34,943 nucleotides of DNA from positions 79,206-114,148 of the forward strand of contig QCAW01000001.1 of the NCBI GenBank assembly GCA_003281795.1, given 5' to 3'. The translations under genes were made by a program, and so were the position numbers. Position 1 is the stretch's first letter. The number at the start of each line of letters is the position of its first letter. Below the pieces are notes generated by a model, which was not told the origin of the DNA, made no database searches, and saw only the letters and a list, made by a program, of their open reading frames with translations. Positions 8,171-17,295 of the stretch are shown here, one piece after another. This stretch comes from Pelagibacteraceae bacterium AG-345-F21 (GTDB lineage Bacteria; Pseudomonadota; Alphaproteobacteria; Pelagibacterales; Pelagibacteraceae).

Positions 8171-9103
8171 ATGAAAATTTTAGCTGGAACAAGCAATAGT
8201 AAGTTAAGTCGAGATATAGCAAAAAGATTAAAACTAAAATTAGTTAATACCAATATAAGAAGGTTCGCCGATGGTGAAATTTATATTGAAATTAATGAAA
8301 ATATAAGAGGCAATAGTGTTTTTGTAATACAATCTACTTCAAACCCAGCTAACGATAATATTATGGAACTTCTTCTAGTTATAGATGCTTTAAAAAGATC
8401 TTCAGCAAAAAATGTAACTGCAGTAATTCCTTATTTTGGTTATGCGAGGCAAGATAGAAAAGTTGCGCCAAGAACTTCAATTTCTGCAAAAGTTGTCGCA
8501 AATCTAATTACCAATGCGGGGGCAAGCAGAGTCGTAACTGTTGATTTGCATGCGGGACAGATTCAAGGTTTTTTTGATATGCCAGTAGACAACTTGTTTA
8601 CCACTCCCCTATTTGCAAAATATATTAAGAAAAAATTAAATAATAAAAAATTAATTTGCGTTTCTCCTGATGTTGGTGGAGTTCAAAGAACCAGAGGACT
8701 GGCCACAAGAATAAAAGCAGATCTTGCAATAATTGACAAAAGAAGACCTGCTCCAGGAAAGTCTCAAGTAATGAATATTATTGGAGATGTAAGAAAAAAA
8801 ACTTGCATAATTGTGGATGATATAATTGATAGTGGAGGAACGATAGTAAATGCGGTTGATGCTCTCAAAAAACAGGGAGCCGCTGAAGTTTATGTCTTTA
8901 TAACCCATGCTGTTTTAAGCGGTGATGCGGTAAAGAAAATTAAAAATTCTAAAATTAAAAAACTAATTATAACTGACTCAATCGATGCTTCTCAAAAGAT
9001 AAAAAATAACAATAAAATAGAGGTCCTATCTATATCTCCTTTAATGTCTGAGGCTATTAAGAGAATAGCTAACTCAAATTCGGTATCAGATTTATTTAAT
9101 TAA
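8171..9103 (+). CDS. prs: ribose-phosphate pyrophosphokinase (PRPP synthetase)
   Basis: Cytosolic enzyme transferring pyrophosphate from ATP to ribose 5-phosphate to give PRPP for nucleotide, histidine and tryptophan synthesis. At 310 residues it is the normal class I length. The N-terminal RRFADGEIYIEINENIRG matches the class I pattern. VTVDLHAGQIQGFFDMPVDN carries the metal and ATP-binding His, and the PRPP-binding loop is VDDIIDSGGTI near residues 216-226. YFGYARQDRK near 97-106 is the flexible loop with catalytic basic residues. It stands alone with its own candidate promoter; rplY follows after 53 bases. Confidence 0.95.
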   Translation: MKILAGTSNSKLSRDIAKRLKLKLVNTNIRRFADGEIYIEINENIRGNSVFVIQSTSNPANDNIMELLLVIDALKRSSAKNVTAVIPYFGYARQDRKVAPRTSISAKVVANLITNAGASRVVTVDLHAGQIQGFFDMPVDNLFTTPLFAKYIKKKLNNKKLICVSPDVGGVQRTRGLATRIKADLAIIDKRRPAPGKSQVMNIIGDVRKKTCIIVDDIIDSGGTIVNAVDALKKQGAAEVYVFITHAVLSGDAVKKIKNSKIKKLIITDSIDASQKIKNNNKIEVLSISPLMSEAIKRIANSNSVSDLFN

Positions 9104-9106
9104 TAC

Positions 9107-9135
9107 TTGTTTTATGAAATAAGTTAAGTTATATA
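9107..9135 (+). promoter_or_regulatory. candidate promoter for rplY
   Basis: TTGTTT (9107-9112) and TATATA (9130-9135) are spaced by 17 bases in the 53-base gap between prs and rplY. The start would fall about 15 bases before the ATG at 9157. The match is moderate in an AT-rich background, so chance is possible. Confidence 0.35.
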
Positions 9136-9156
9136 CCTTTTCCAACAAAAATATAA

Positions 9157-9924
9157 ATGAGCAACTTAAAAGCTATAAAACGAGAGACTACTTCATCTGG
9201 TTCAAAGAATAAACTCAGAGCCTCAGGATTTATTCCTGCAATTTTGTATGGTGGAAAAGACCCTAATCAAAAAATTTCTATAGAGAAAAAAGATATAAAA
9301 AATATTATAAATTCTGATACATTTTTATCTAAAGTTTTAGAGCTAGATATTGAAGGAAAAAAAGAAAAAGTTTTGCCAAGAGAAATTTCATATCACGTTG
9401 TTTCTGATGAACCAATACATATTGATTTTATGAGAATAGTATCGGGTAAAAAAATTGTTATTGAAATCCCAGTCGTATTTATAAATCATCCAGACTCTCC
9501 TGGATTAAAAAGAGGAGGAGTGCTTAATATTGTGAGAAGAAAGATTGAGTTTAAGTGCCCTGCAGAAAATATACCTAATGATATAACTATTGATTTATCA
9601 GGCACAGATATTGGAACAAGCATTAAAATATCTTCTGTGAAGTTACCCGAAAATGTAATGCCAACTATTACTGATAGAGATTTTGTTATAGCTACTGTTG
9701 CAGCACCTACTGTAATTAAAGAGCCTGAAAAACCAGCTGAAGAGGTAGCTGAAGGTGCAGAAGGAGAAGCTCCAGCTGAAGGTGCAGAAGGAGCAGCTAA
9801 AGATGGGGATCCAGCTAAAAAAGATGAAAAAGGAAAAGAAGCAGCAGCTGGTGATAAAAAAACTGATGATAAAAAATCCTCTGAAAAAAAACCTGCTGAA
9901 AAAAAACCCGCTGAAAAGAAATAA
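9157..9924 (+). CDS. rplY: 50S ribosomal protein L25 (general stress protein Ctc form) with long charged tail
   Basis: Binds 5S rRNA in the large subunit. The L25 domain covers residues 1 to about 90 (NKLRASGFIPAILYGG, then KVLPREISYHVVSDEPIHIDFMRI), followed by the beta-rich TL5/Ctc domain to about residue 185 (INHPDSPGLKRGGVLNIVRR and IDLSGTDIGTSIKISSVKLP). At 255 residues it is longer than usual. The last ~65 residues are low complexity: first Ala/Glu/Gly/Pro-rich acidic, then Lys-rich with repeated EKKPA units. The tail composition differs sharply from the Asn/Ile-rich proteins around it. pth begins six bases after the stop; rplY-pth-ychF is a conserved order. Confidence 0.92.
   Translation: MSNLKAIKRETTSSGSKNKLRASGFIPAILYGGKDPNQKISIEKKDIKNIINSDTFLSKVLELDIEGKKEKVLPREISYHVVSDEPIHIDFMRIVSGKKIVIEIPVVFINHPDSPGLKRGGVLNIVRRKIEFKCPAENIPNDITIDLSGTDIGTSIKISSVKLPENVMPTITDRDFVIATVAAPTVIKEPEKPAEEVAEGAEGEAPAEGAEGAAKDGDPAKKDEKGKEAAAGDKKTDDKKSSEKKPAEKKPAEKK
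9748..9793 (+). repeat. 19-base direct repeat in the rplY tail
   Basis: The 19-base unit GCTGAAGGTGCAGAAGGAG occurs at 9748-9766 and again at 9775-9793, a period of 27 bases or nine codons, encoding repeated AEGAEG. A second, shorter period of 15 bases (EKKPA codons) follows at about 9886-9921. Both keep the reading frame and could change tail length by slippage. Confidence 0.8.
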
Positions 9925-9929
9925 TTAAT

Positions 9930-10502
9930 ATGCTTTTACTTGTTGGCTTAGGAAATCCTGGCTCAAATTATACAAATACTAGACATAACATAGGTTTTAA
10001 AATTATTGACGCAATTAACGCTCATTTTAAATTATCAAAACAAAAACCTAAATTTAAAGGATTGCTTACGACTGGGAATATTGAGTCGAAAAAAATTTAT
10101 GCTATTAAACCACTTACTTTTATGAATAATTCAGGAACTGCAATTAAAGAACTGATCGATTATTTTAAAATTGATGCTAAAGACGTAATAGTCTTCCATG
10201 ATGATTTAGATATCGATTTTGGAAAAATAAAAGCTAAGTTTGGAGGTGGCAGTGCTGGACATAATGGTATCGAGTCAATAGACAAATTCATAGGAAAAGA
10301 TTACTCAAGGGTACGAGTGGGAATAGGACATCCAAAAGAAAAAAAGAAAGTTAATAATCATGTTTTGGAGGATTTTAAAGAAGATGAAGAGGAAAAAATT
10401 AAAGAAATTACTGAAAGTATAGTTAAATTAATTCCTACCCTTATTGATAAAAAGATAGATTTATTTTCTAGTAAAGTTAATCAAAATCTTAATGGGATTT
10501 AA
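9930..10502 (+). CDS. pth: peptidyl-tRNA hydrolase
   Basis: Frees tRNA from peptidyl-tRNA that drops off the ribosome. At 190 residues it matches the bacterial Pth family. Catalytic residues are in place: N9 in LVGLGNPGSNY, H19 in TRHNIGF, and the acidic FHDDLDIDFGKIK segment with the family aspartate. FGGGSAGHNGIESI and YSRVRVGIGHP complete the substrate-binding face. It starts five bases after rplY and its 3' end overlaps ychF by 11 bases, indicating an rplY-pth-ychF transcript devoted to ribosome function. Confidence 0.95.
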   Translation: MLLLVGLGNPGSNYTNTRHNIGFKIIDAINAHFKLSKQKPKFKGLLTTGNIESKKIYAIKPLTFMNNSGTAIKELIDYFKIDAKDVIVFHDDLDIDFGKIKAKFGGGSAGHNGIESIDKFIGKDYSRVRVGIGHPKEKKKVNNHVLEDFKEDEEEKIKEITESIVKLIPTLIDKKIDLFSSKVNQNLNGI

Positions 10503-11562
10503 ATGTGGTATCGTCGGCCTTCCTAATGTGGGAAAGTCAACTTTATTCAACGCTCTTACCGCTTCGAAAAACGCCGAAGCGGCTAACTTTCCCTTTTGCA
10601 CCATAGACCCCAATATCGGAATAGTTGATGTTAAAGATGTTAGACTAGATAAATTAGCAAAACTATCTAATTCTAAAAAAAAAATTTATACTAATATTAC
10701 TTTTGTTGACATTGCAGGACTTGTTAAAGGCGCCTCTAAAGGAGAGGGATTGGGTAATAAATTTTTATCCCATATAAGGGAAGTGGATGCAATTATACAT
10801 TTAGTCAGATGTTTTGAGTCCGAGAAAATTACACACGTAAATTCAAGATTAGACCCTATAAATGACCTGGAAATTATTAAAACTGAAATCACTCTATCTG
10901 ATATAGGTCTAATTCAGAAAAAACTTGAAAAAAGTAAAAAAAAACTTCTTCAGAAAAAAGAGTTAGAAATTTTAGAAAAAAAACTGGAAGAATTAAATGA
11001 AAGTAATGATATTGCAACAGAAAATGAAGAGGATAAAAAATTTTTATCTAGTATAGGATTATTGAGCATCAAACCTAAAATAATTGTATGTAATGTAGAC
11101 GAGGAAAGTTTAAATAAGGGCAACAAATTTACTGATATGGTTAAATCAAAATATTCTAAAGAAAAAATTGTTGTAATATGCGCAGATATTGAAGATCAAA
11201 TAACTGGCTTGGATAAGAATGAAAGAGAAACTTTTATGAAAGAAATTGGTCTGGAAAAAACTGGACTAAATAAATTAATAAGAGAGGGATACGATCTTTT
11301 AAATTTAGATACCTTTTTTACTTCAGGGCCTGAGGAAAGCAGAGCTTGGACTGTCAAAAAAAATACATTAGCACCTAAAGCAGCAAGTGTAATTCACACA
11401 GATTTTGAAAAAAACTTTATCAGAGCTGAAGCAGTATCATGTGAGGAATTTATTAAATTTGGTAGTGCTGAAAAATGCAAAGAGAACGGTAAATTAAGAA
11501 TAGAAGGTAAAGACTATATTGTTAAAGATGGAGATGTATTACATTTCAGAGTCAATCCTTGA
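10492..11562 (+). CDS. ychF: ribosome-binding ATPase YchF (Obg-like)
   Basis: Universally conserved P-loop protein that binds ribosomes and prefers ATP to GTP. At 356 residues it has the usual length. G1 is GLPNVGKST (8-16), G2/switch follows with NFPFCTIDPN, and G3 is DIAGLVKGASKGEGLGN. In the G4 position it has NVDEE in place of NKxD, as expected for ATP-specific YchF. A charged coiled coil (about 125-175) and the C-terminal TGS domain (TFFTSGPEESRAWTV to [11 protein letters not shown]) complete it. Its last 24 bases overlap, convergently, the 3' end of petC. Confidence 0.96.
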   Translation: MGFKCGIVGLPNVGKSTLFNALTASKNAEAANFPFCTIDPNIGIVDVKDVRLDKLAKLSNSKKKIYTNITFVDIAGLVKGASKGEGLGNKFLSHIREVDAIIHLVRCFESEKITHVNSRLDPINDLEIIKTEITLSDIGLIQKKLEKSKKKLLQKKELEILEKKLEELNESNDIATENEEDKKFLSSIGLLSIKPKIIVCNVDEESLNKGNKFTDMVKSKYSKEKIVVICADIEDQITGLDKNERETFMKEIGLEKTGLNKLIREGYDLLNLDTFFTSGPEESRAWTVKKNTLAPKAASVIHTDFEKNFIRAEAVSCEEFIKFGSAEKCKENGKLRIEGKDYIVKDGDVLHFRVNP

Positions 11563-12321
11563 CCAGATTTTTTTCATACTCAAATAAACTAATATAGTTA
11601 AAAGTATTAAATAAATTATAACTTTTACTCCTAATTTATGTCTTTCTTCAAGCTCTGGTTCAGCTGACCAAGCAAGAAAAGTAGTAACATCTTTCGCCAT
11701 TTGATCTACTGTTGACTCAGTTCCATCAGCATATTCTACAAGACCATCCTCTAAATTATTTGGCATTTTGATCTTATTGCCTATCATATACTTATTGTAA
11801 TAAACGCCTTGGTCTAATTTTACTCCCGGAGGAGGATCTTCATAACCAACTAAAACAGAGTAAATATAATTTGCTCCACCTTTTCTTGCCTTAACTAAAA
11901 CAGACATATCTGGAGGATATGCCCCTCCATTTGCTGCTGCTGCAGCTTCTTTGTTTGGATGAGGACTAACAAACATATCTGAGGGTCTTCCGGGTCTTGT
12001 AAACATTTCACCTTGGTTGTCAGGTCCGTCAGTAACTTCAAAACTTGCTGCTATAGCTTTTACTTCTTCATCTGAAAACTCGGGACCACCTGGCTCACCT
12101 AGATTTCTATAGCTAAGATATTGCATTGAATGACAGGATGAACAAACTTCTTTGTATACTTGAAAACCTCTTTGAAGTGATGCCCTGTCAAATTTACCAG
12201 TTAAACCCTTAAAGCTCCAATTCACTTTTATAGGATCAATTTGCTCTGCGCTATTTATCAAATTTGGAAAGAAAGTAATTAAAGCTACTGCAAGTAATTT
12301 CTTTAAATTAAATTTTTTCAT
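11539..12321 (-). CDS. petC: cytochrome c1 subunit of the bc1 complex
   Basis: Membrane-anchored c-type cytochrome that passes electrons from the Rieske protein to soluble cytochrome c. From the ATG at 12321 the protein has 260 residues: a signal peptide (to about residue 24), the haem site CSSCH at 60-64 followed by SMQYLSYRN, a soluble domain with the expected MPNNL segment, and a C-terminal anchor helix ([16 protein letters not shown]). The longer reading from TTG at 12336 adds five residues (MQRRI), but AAGAAGG lies just upstream of the ATG at 12321, favouring the shorter form. It overlaps petB by 14 bases and, at the other end, ychF by 24 bases. Confidence 0.94.
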   Translation of the reverse strand: MKKFNLKKLLAVALITFFPNLINSAEQIDPIKVNWSFKGLTGKFDRASLQRGFQVYKEVCSSCHSMQYLSYRNLGEPGGPEFSDEEVKAIAASFEVTDGPDNQGEMFTRPGRPSDMFVSPHPNKEAAAAANGGAYPPDMSVLVKARKGGANYIYSVLVGYEDPPPGVKLDQGVYYNKYMIGNKIKMPNNLEDGLVEYADGTESTVDQMAKDVTTFLAWSAEPELEERHKLGVKVIIYLILLTILVYLSMKKIWSRIDSEM

Positions 12322-13567
12322 TATCCTTCTTTGCAAGAGAAGGTTCTGCTCCTCCTGATAAAACTGGCTCTGAAATACTCATTGGAATAGGATCTGTTTT
12401 TTCAAAAAAACCAACCAATGGTATAACAACTAAGAAATGTAGAAAATAATAAATAGTCCCTACTCTAGCTAATACTAGATAAATACCCTCTGCAGGCATA
12501 GCGCCCATATATCCAAGCATTAAAACATCTATAACAAAGATCCAGTAAAACTGTCTATAAATTGGTCTAAATACTGCTGATCTTACTTTGGAAGTATCTA
12601 ACCAAGGAAGAACAAAAAGAATAAATATTGCTCCGAACATTAAAATTACTCCACCTAGTTTATCAGGAACCGATCTTAAAATTGCATAAAATGGCAACAG
12701 GTACCACTCGGGCACTATGTGCGCAGGAGTTACTAATGGATTTGCAGGTATGTAATTGTCTGAATGACCCAAAACGTTAGGTGAAAAAAATACAAAGCCT
12801 GCGAAAATAATCATAAACATCAATAAAGCGAAAGCATCTTTTATGGTTATATAAGGATGGAATGGCACAGTATCTTTAGAAGGCTTTTTAATATCTATTC
12901 CAACGGGGTTATTGTTTCCAGGAATGTGTAATGCCCATATGTGTAAAACAACTAGACCCAAAATTAAAAAAGGGAAGAGATAATGTAAGCTAAAAAATCT
13001 ATTTAAAGTTGGATTATCAACTGAATATGCGCCCCACAACCACGTCGTAATACTTTCGCCCACTAAAGGAATTGCACTAAATAAGTTAGTTATCACAGTT
13101 GCTCCCCAAAAACTCATTTGTCCCCATGGTAAAACATAACCGAGAAAAGCAGCAGCCATCATAAGTAAGTATATTAATAATCCTAATATCCAAATTATTT
13201 CTCTAGGTGATTTATAAGACCCATAAAATAACGATCTAAAAATGTGAATATATACAGCTAGGAAAAACATCGATGCTCCGTTACTATGAATGTATCTGAT
13301 TAACCAACCATAATTTACGTTCCTCATAATATGCTCAACGCTACCAAAAGCTAAATCTGCATGAGCAACGTAATGCATTGCAAGAACTATTCCGGTAACT
13401 ATTTGAGTAATTAAACAAAATGTTAAAATTCCACCAAAAGTCCACCAATAATTTAAGTTTTTTGGTGTTGGGTAATCTGTTAAATGTGCGCCAAGGGTCA
13501 ACAATGGTAAACGATCGTTAAACCATTTTCCTGCTTTTGATTTTGGTTGATATTCGTGATCACTCAT
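12308..13567 (-). CDS. petB: cytochrome b subunit of the bc1 complex
   Basis: Core membrane subunit carrying both b haems and the two quinone sites. At 419 residues with eight predicted helices it is full length. Two His pairs, each with 14-residue spacing, lie in [18 protein letters not shown] and [17 protein letters not shown], as expected for the two haems. The quinol-oxidation motif PEWY occurs in [14 protein letters not shown], and [17 protein letters not shown] is also conserved. It lies between petA (five bases upstream) and petC (overlapping), the standard petABC/fbcFBC order of alphaproteobacteria. Confidence 0.97.
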   Translation of the reverse strand: MSDHEYQPKSKAGKWFNDRLPLLTLGAHLTDYPTPKNLNYWWTFGGILTFCLITQIVTGIVLAMHYVAHADLAFGSVEHIMRNVNYGWLIRYIHSNGASMFFLAVYIHIFRSLFYGSYKSPREIIWILGLLIYLLMMAAAFLGYVLPWGQMSFWGATVITNLFSAIPLVGESITTWLWGAYSVDNPTLNRFFSLHYLFPFLILGLVVLHIWALHIPGNNNPVGIDIKKPSKDTVPFHPYITIKDAFALLMFMIIFAGFVFFSPNVLGHSDNYIPANPLVTPAHIVPEWYLLPFYAILRSVPDKLGGVILMFGAIFILFVLPWLDTSKVRSAVFRPIYRQFYWIFVIDVLMLGYMGAMPAEGIYLVLARVGTIYYFLHFLVVIPLVGFFEKTDPIPMSISEPVLSGGAEPSLAKKDNEKI

Positions 13568-13572
13568 ATTTT

Positions 13573-14094
13573 TTATCCAATTTTAATAGTATTATTGTCA
13601 ACAAATTCAAATTTAGGTATTTCCATGTTAGTAGGTGCAGGACCTTTTCTAACCCTGCCAGACACATCGTAATGGGAACCATGACAAGGACAAAACCAAC
13701 CATTGTAATCTCCTTTGTCTTTAAGAGGTACGCATCCAAGATGAGTACAAACGCCTAGCATAACTAACCATTCATCTTTGCCCTCTTTTACTCTTTCTTC
13801 ATCTTTTTGAGGATCGGGCAAATCGTCCATTCTTACTGCTCTCGCCTCAGCTATTTCTTCTTCAGTTCTTCTTTTTAAAAAAACTGGTTTTCCCCTCCAT
13901 AAGACTGTTATTGATTTTCCTGGTTCAATTTGACTTATATCAACCTCTGTAGTGGCAAGGGCTTTCTGTGCTTTATCGGGATTCATTTGATCAATTAAAG
14001 GCCAAACTACAGCTCCTAAGCCTACAGCTCCTACAGTATAACTAGCTGTAAATAAAAAATCTCTCCGATTTGCGTTTTTTTCTTCTTTGCTCAT
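13573..14094 (-). CDS. petA: Rieske iron-sulfur subunit of the bc1 complex
   Basis: A 2Fe-2S protein exported by the Tat path and anchored by its N-terminus. The twin-arginine NRRDFLF lies at residues 9-15, followed by one hydrophobic helix to about residue 36. Cluster ligands are in CTHLGC (116-121) and CPCHGSHYD (135-143), with the two bridging cysteines C121 and C137. The [12 protein letters not shown] segment is typical. It is the first gene of petABC; the upstream 98 bases to trmL contain no obvious strong promoter on this strand and no clear Shine-Dalgarno sequence. Confidence 0.96.
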   Translation of the reverse strand: MSKEEKNANRRDFLFTASYTVGAVGLGAVVWPLIDQMNPDKAQKALATTEVDISQIEPGKSITVLWRGKPVFLKRRTEEEIAEARAVRMDDLPDPQKDEERVKEGKDEWLVMLGVCTHLGCVPLKDKGDYNGWFCPCHGSHYDVSGRVRKGPAPTNMEIPKFEFVDNNTIKIG

Positions 14095-14192
14095 TTATGT
14101 ATGTGTTTATAATGTAATTATTAAATAAGACTAAATAATTCTATTTTCTAGGGTCAGAATGACACATAAATACAGCAAATTAGGGCTAAATA

Positions 14193-14642
14193 ATGCACAT
14201 AGCTCTATATAAACCAGACATACCTCAAAATACTGCAGCAATAATCAGGCTTAGTGCTTGTTTAAATTTTAAAATACATATTATTGAACCTTGCGGCTTT
14301 AATCTGAGTGACCCAAGATTTAAAAGAGTTGTGATGGACTATATTGGTTTTAGTAAAATTTTTAGATACGATGATTATAATCAATTCGAGAAAAAAAATA
14401 AAAAATCGAGAATTATATTAATGACAACAAAAGCTAAAAAATTTTACCATAAATTTAAATTTAAAAAAAATGATATTCTTTTATTTGGTAGAGAAAGTGC
14501 GGGCGTACCGGAAAATTTACATAAAACAATTAAAAATAAACTTAAAGTACCAATAAATAAAAATACTCGTTCGCTAAATGTCGCTATGACAGTCGCTATA
14601 GTTTCTTCAGAGGCTTTAAGACAAAGTAATTTCAAAAAATGA
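14193..14642 (+). CDS. trmL: tRNA (cytidine(34)-2'-O)-methyltransferase
   Basis: A SPOUT-class enzyme that methylates the wobble ribose of leucine tRNAs. At 149 residues it is the minimal single-domain TrmL size. The N-terminal IALYKPDIPQNTAAIIRLSACL fits TrmL, and the knotted SAM site shows LLFGRESAGVPENL and RSLNVAMTVAIVSSEAL near the C-terminus. It begins after the 98-base divergent gap from petA; a TATAAT hexamer on this strand at 14108-14113 may be its -10 element, but no good -35 is seen. Its TGA overlaps the hemF ATG (ATGA). Confidence 0.92.
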   Translation: MHIALYKPDIPQNTAAIIRLSACLNFKIHIIEPCGFNLSDPRFKRVVMDYIGFSKIFRYDDYNQFEKKNKKSRIILMTTKAKKFYHKFKFKKNDILLFGRESAGVPENLHKTIKNKLKVPINKNTRSLNVAMTVAIVSSEALRQSNFKK

Positions 14643-15457
14643 AAAATTCTGAATATAGAAAAAAAATGGCTGATAGTTGGTTTTCTTATTTACAAACTCA
14701 AATTTGCAAAGAATTTGAAGTCATAGAAAAAGGAAAGAAAAAATTTGTAAAAAGAAACTGGTATAAAAAAAAAGAAGGTGGTGGAACTTCATTTCTACTA
14801 TCTAATGGAAGTATATTTGAGAAAGTTGGTGTAAATAAATCTACAGTTACAGGTACTTTTCGAAAAGAATTTAGATCAAAAATATTGGGAGCTAACAAAA
14901 ATGGAAGATACTGGGCGTCTGGTGTTTCTGTGGTTGCACACATGAAAAATCCTAAAATACCTGCTATTCATTTTAATACACGATTCATTGTAACATCAAA
15001 AGAATGGTTTGGGGGAGGTATTGATGTAACACCAAGTTTTGAAGATAAGAAAGAAAAAATATTTACTCATAAAATTCTTAAAAAGATTTGTGTTCAAAAT
15101 AAAAAAAATTATATCAAATATAAAAAATGGTGTGATAAATACTTTTTTTTACCACACAGAAATGAAACAAGAGGAATTGGGGGTATTTTTTTTGATTATG
15201 AACAAAATAATTGGAATAAAGATTTTAAGTTTGTAAGAGATTTAGGATCAGCCTTTATTCAAATCACAAAAAGTATTATTAAAAAAAAAAGAAAATTAAA
15301 ATGGAAAAAAAAAGACAAAGAAAAACAATTGATTAAGAGAGGAAGGTATGTTGAGTTCAACTTATTATATGACAGAGGCACGAAATTTGGTTTAAACACA
15401 GGGGGGAATACAGAGTCTATTCTTATGTCTCTCCCTCCGCTAGCAAAGTGGAAATAA
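14639..15457 (+). CDS. hemF: oxygen-dependent coproporphyrinogen III oxidase
   Basis: Converts coproporphyrinogen III to protoporphyrinogen IX with O2, in haem synthesis. At 272 residues it is a little shorter than E. coli HemF (about 299) but has all main motifs: AIHFNTRFI, WFGGGIDVTPSF, FFLPHRNETRGIGGIFFD and the C-terminal GRYVEFNLLYDRGTKFGL followed by GGNTESILMSLPP. The N-terminal part is abbreviated. Choice of the O2-dependent enzyme fits an aerobic surface-ocean life. It overlaps trmL by four bases and precedes greA by three. Confidence 0.95.
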   Translation: MKNSEYRKKMADSWFSYLQTQICKEFEVIEKGKKKFVKRNWYKKKEGGGTSFLLSNGSIFEKVGVNKSTVTGTFRKEFRSKILGANKNGRYWASGVSVVAHMKNPKIPAIHFNTRFIVTSKEWFGGGIDVTPSFEDKKEKIFTHKILKKICVQNKKNYIKYKKWCDKYFFLPHRNETRGIGGIFFDYEQNNWNKDFKFVRDLGSAFIQITKSIIKKKRKLKWKKKDKEKQLIKRGRYVEFNLLYDRGTKFGLNTGGNTESILMSLPPLAKWK

Positions 15458-15460
15458 TTT

Positions 15461-15937
15461 ATGAATAAAGAACCTATTACAATAAAAGGTTTAGAAAATT
15501 TAAAAATTGAACTTGAGGACTTAAAAAATGTACAAAGACCCAAAATAGTTGCTGCCATTGCTGAAGCTAGATCGCATGGAGATCTCAAGGAAAACGCAGA
15601 GTACCATGCAGCAAAAGAGCAACAAGGTTTAATAGAAGGAAGAGTGCTAGCTATAAATGATTTAATTGCAAGAGCAAACGTGATTGACGTTACCAAATTA
15701 GAGAACGATGGAAAAGTTGTATTTGGCTCTACAGTTAAAGTTCAAGATATAGAAAGTAATAAAGAAATTTCTTATAGAATAGTAGGTCAAGATGAGGCGG
15801 ATATTTCTAAAAATTTAATTTTTTATAAAAGTCCAATTGGTAAGGCCCTGATAGGTAAGAACAAAAATGATTTAGTAATTGTTAACACTCCATCAGGGGA
15901 GAGGAATTTTGAAATTAAAGACGTTGAGTATATTTAA
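15461..15937 (+). CDS. greA: transcription elongation factor GreA
   Basis: Binds the RNA polymerase secondary channel and stimulates cleavage of backtracked RNA. At 158 residues it has the standard two parts: an N-terminal coiled coil with the loop acidic residues in [16 protein letters not shown] (residues about 41-56), and the C-terminal FKBP-like domain with [18 protein letters not shown] and [10 protein letters not shown]. It lies three bases after hemF. Its TAA forms the palindrome TTAA with the cca stop on the other strand, leaving no room for a terminator between them. Confidence 0.97.
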   Translation: MNKEPITIKGLENLKIELEDLKNVQRPKIVAAIAEARSHGDLKENAEYHAAKEQQGLIEGRVLAINDLIARANVIDVTKLENDGKVVFGSTVKVQDIESNKEISYRIVGQDEADISKNLIFYKSPIGKALIGKNKNDLVIVNTPSGERNFEIKDVEYI

Positions 15938-17178
15938 TATCTTTGCTTTTCAATTATTTCAGTAACTTTTTGACTAGAAATACTAAAATTGTTACTTAAC
16001 CATTCATTTTTTAGAAGCTCAAGGGTTTGACCTATAATTAAACCCTCTTTAAGACCTTTATCTCTTAAAAAATTTCCATCATAAGGAAATTCAGGTATTT
16101 TAAAATTATTAATAATAGAGAATATTTTTGAATATTCTGCTAACTTTGTTTTTTTGTTATTACAATAATTTAATTTATTTACATTCATCAAGTGTTTTTT
16201 TCCAAATAAATATATATTTCTCTTTAAATTCTTTTTTAAAAAATTTGTATCATTAAAATTTTTTGAAATTAGATTTAAATTTTTTTTTAAATCATTTGAT
16301 GTTTTGTATTTATGTGAAAAATATTCATGATTGTTTGTTTGATCAATTAACAAAATAGCTAATAAAATTTTGTAATCTACATTTTGTTTCTCAGAAATTT
16401 GTCTATATTTATCTAGCCTAAAAATGTATTTAAACTCCGGAAAAATAAGTGAGAAAATTTCCTTCAAAATTTTAAACCTGTTTATATGAATAAAATTTTT
16501 TACTTTTAAAATTTTTATCAATTCTACTAATATTCTTTCTTTTGAAATATTTTTAATACCATTTAAATTCAATTTAATTGTCTCTAGTGTTTCTTGACTA
16601 GTTTCATTTTCATACTCAAGAGAAAATCTTAGATAGCGAATTATTCTTAAATAATCTTCTTCTATTCTTTTTTGTGGATCTCCAATAAATTTTAATTCTT
16701 TATTTTTTAAATCTACTGTACCTAATTGTGGATCAAATATTTTTCCTTTGATGTCTAGATAAATTGCATTTATTGTAAAATCTCTTCTACTAGAGTCTTC
16801 TTGCCAATTATTGGTAAATTCAACTTGAGCATGTCTACCATCAGTTTTTATATCTTTTCTTAATGTGGTTATTTCTAATTTTAAATTATTCGAAATAAGA
16901 GTAACAGTTCCATGTTTAATACCGCTATCAATAACTTCAAATTCTGTTTCTTTAAATCTTTCTTTAATTTGATCCGTTGTTAAGGAGGTAGCTATATCAA
17001 TATCGTCAATTTTTTCTTCTGTTAAAAACTTTCTAACACACCCTCCGACAAACATCGCTGTTTTCTTTTCTTTTGGAAAACCTTCCTGTAATTTGTTGAA
17101 CACAAATTTAATCTTGTTATTCTTGTAAAAAGGAAAAAATAAATTTTTAATCTTTTGAAATGAACTTATATTAAACAT
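15934..17178 (-). CDS. cca: CCA tRNA nucleotidyltransferase / poly(A) polymerase family
   Basis: Template-independent polymerase that adds or repairs the tRNA 3' CCA. The nucleotidyltransferase core has [10 protein letters not shown] (43-52) and DDIDIATS with D59 and D61 as metal ligands. It is followed by [30 protein letters not shown] and the RNA-binding [19 protein letters not shown]. The C-terminal 200 residues are helical and poorly conserved. At 414 residues it fits the alphaproteobacterial enzymes. The family also contains poly(A) polymerases that cannot be told apart by eye. The start codon is only seven bases after the end of tRNA-Gln on the same strand, with no Shine-Dalgarno sequence. 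Confidence 0.9.
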   Translation of the reverse strand: MFNISSFQKIKNLFFPFYKNNKIKFVFNKLQEGFPKEKKTAMFVGGCVRKFLTEEKIDDIDIATSLTTDQIKERFKETEFEVIDSGIKHGTVTLISNNLKLEITTLRKDIKTDGRHAQVEFTNNWQEDSSRRDFTINAIYLDIKGKIFDPQLGTVDLKNKELKFIGDPQKRIEEDYLRIIRYLRFSLEYENETSQETLETIKLNLNGIKNISKERILVELIKILKVKNFIHINRFKILKEIFSLIFPEFKYIFRLDKYRQISEKQNVDYKILLAILLIDQTNNHEYFSHKYKTSNDLKKNLNLISKNFNDTNFLKKNLKRNIYLFGKKHLMNVNKLNYCNNKKTKLAEYSKIFSIINNFKIPEFPYDGNFLRDKGLKEGLIIGQTLELLKNEWLSNNFSISSQKVTEIIEKQRY

Positions 17179-17185
17179 ATTTTAT

Positions 17186-17259
17186 TGGCTGGGGCACTAG
17201 GATTCGAACCTAGGATGGCGGTATCAAAAACCGCTGCCTTACCGCTTGGCTATGCCCCA
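17186..17259 (-). tRNA. trnQ: tRNA-Gln (anticodon TTG), CCA encoded
   Basis: Read on the minus strand, this folds as a 74-base cloverleaf. The acceptor stem is TGGGGCA/TGCCCCA, the D-stem GCC/GGC, and the anticodon stem GCGGT/ACCGC with loop TTTTGAT (anticodon TTG, glutamine). The T-stem is CTAGG/CCTAG with loop TTCGAAT. The discriminator is G and CCA is encoded (17188-17186). A possible -10 box TATGAT lies about 20 bases upstream (17284-17279) in the 36-base gap after ispE, near the palindrome TGATATATCA (17273-17282). It is sandwiched between ispE and cca, all on one strand. Confidence 0.96.
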
Positions 17260-17295
17260 ATTTTTAAGATTTTGATATATCATAAATCAATAAAT

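Noticed and set aside
12322-12336. TTG at 12336 as the petC start
   Set aside because: The ATG at 12321 has AAGAAGG just upstream and gives a normal signal peptide; the five extra residues look unneeded.
13537-13758. Plus-strand open frame across the petA-petB junction
   Set aside because: Antisense to conserved Rieske cluster motifs; no motif of its own.
15259-15696. Minus-strand 145-codon open frame opposite hemF and greA
   Set aside because: Antisense to two conserved genes; hydrophobic only as a by-product of Lys/Glu-rich sense codons.
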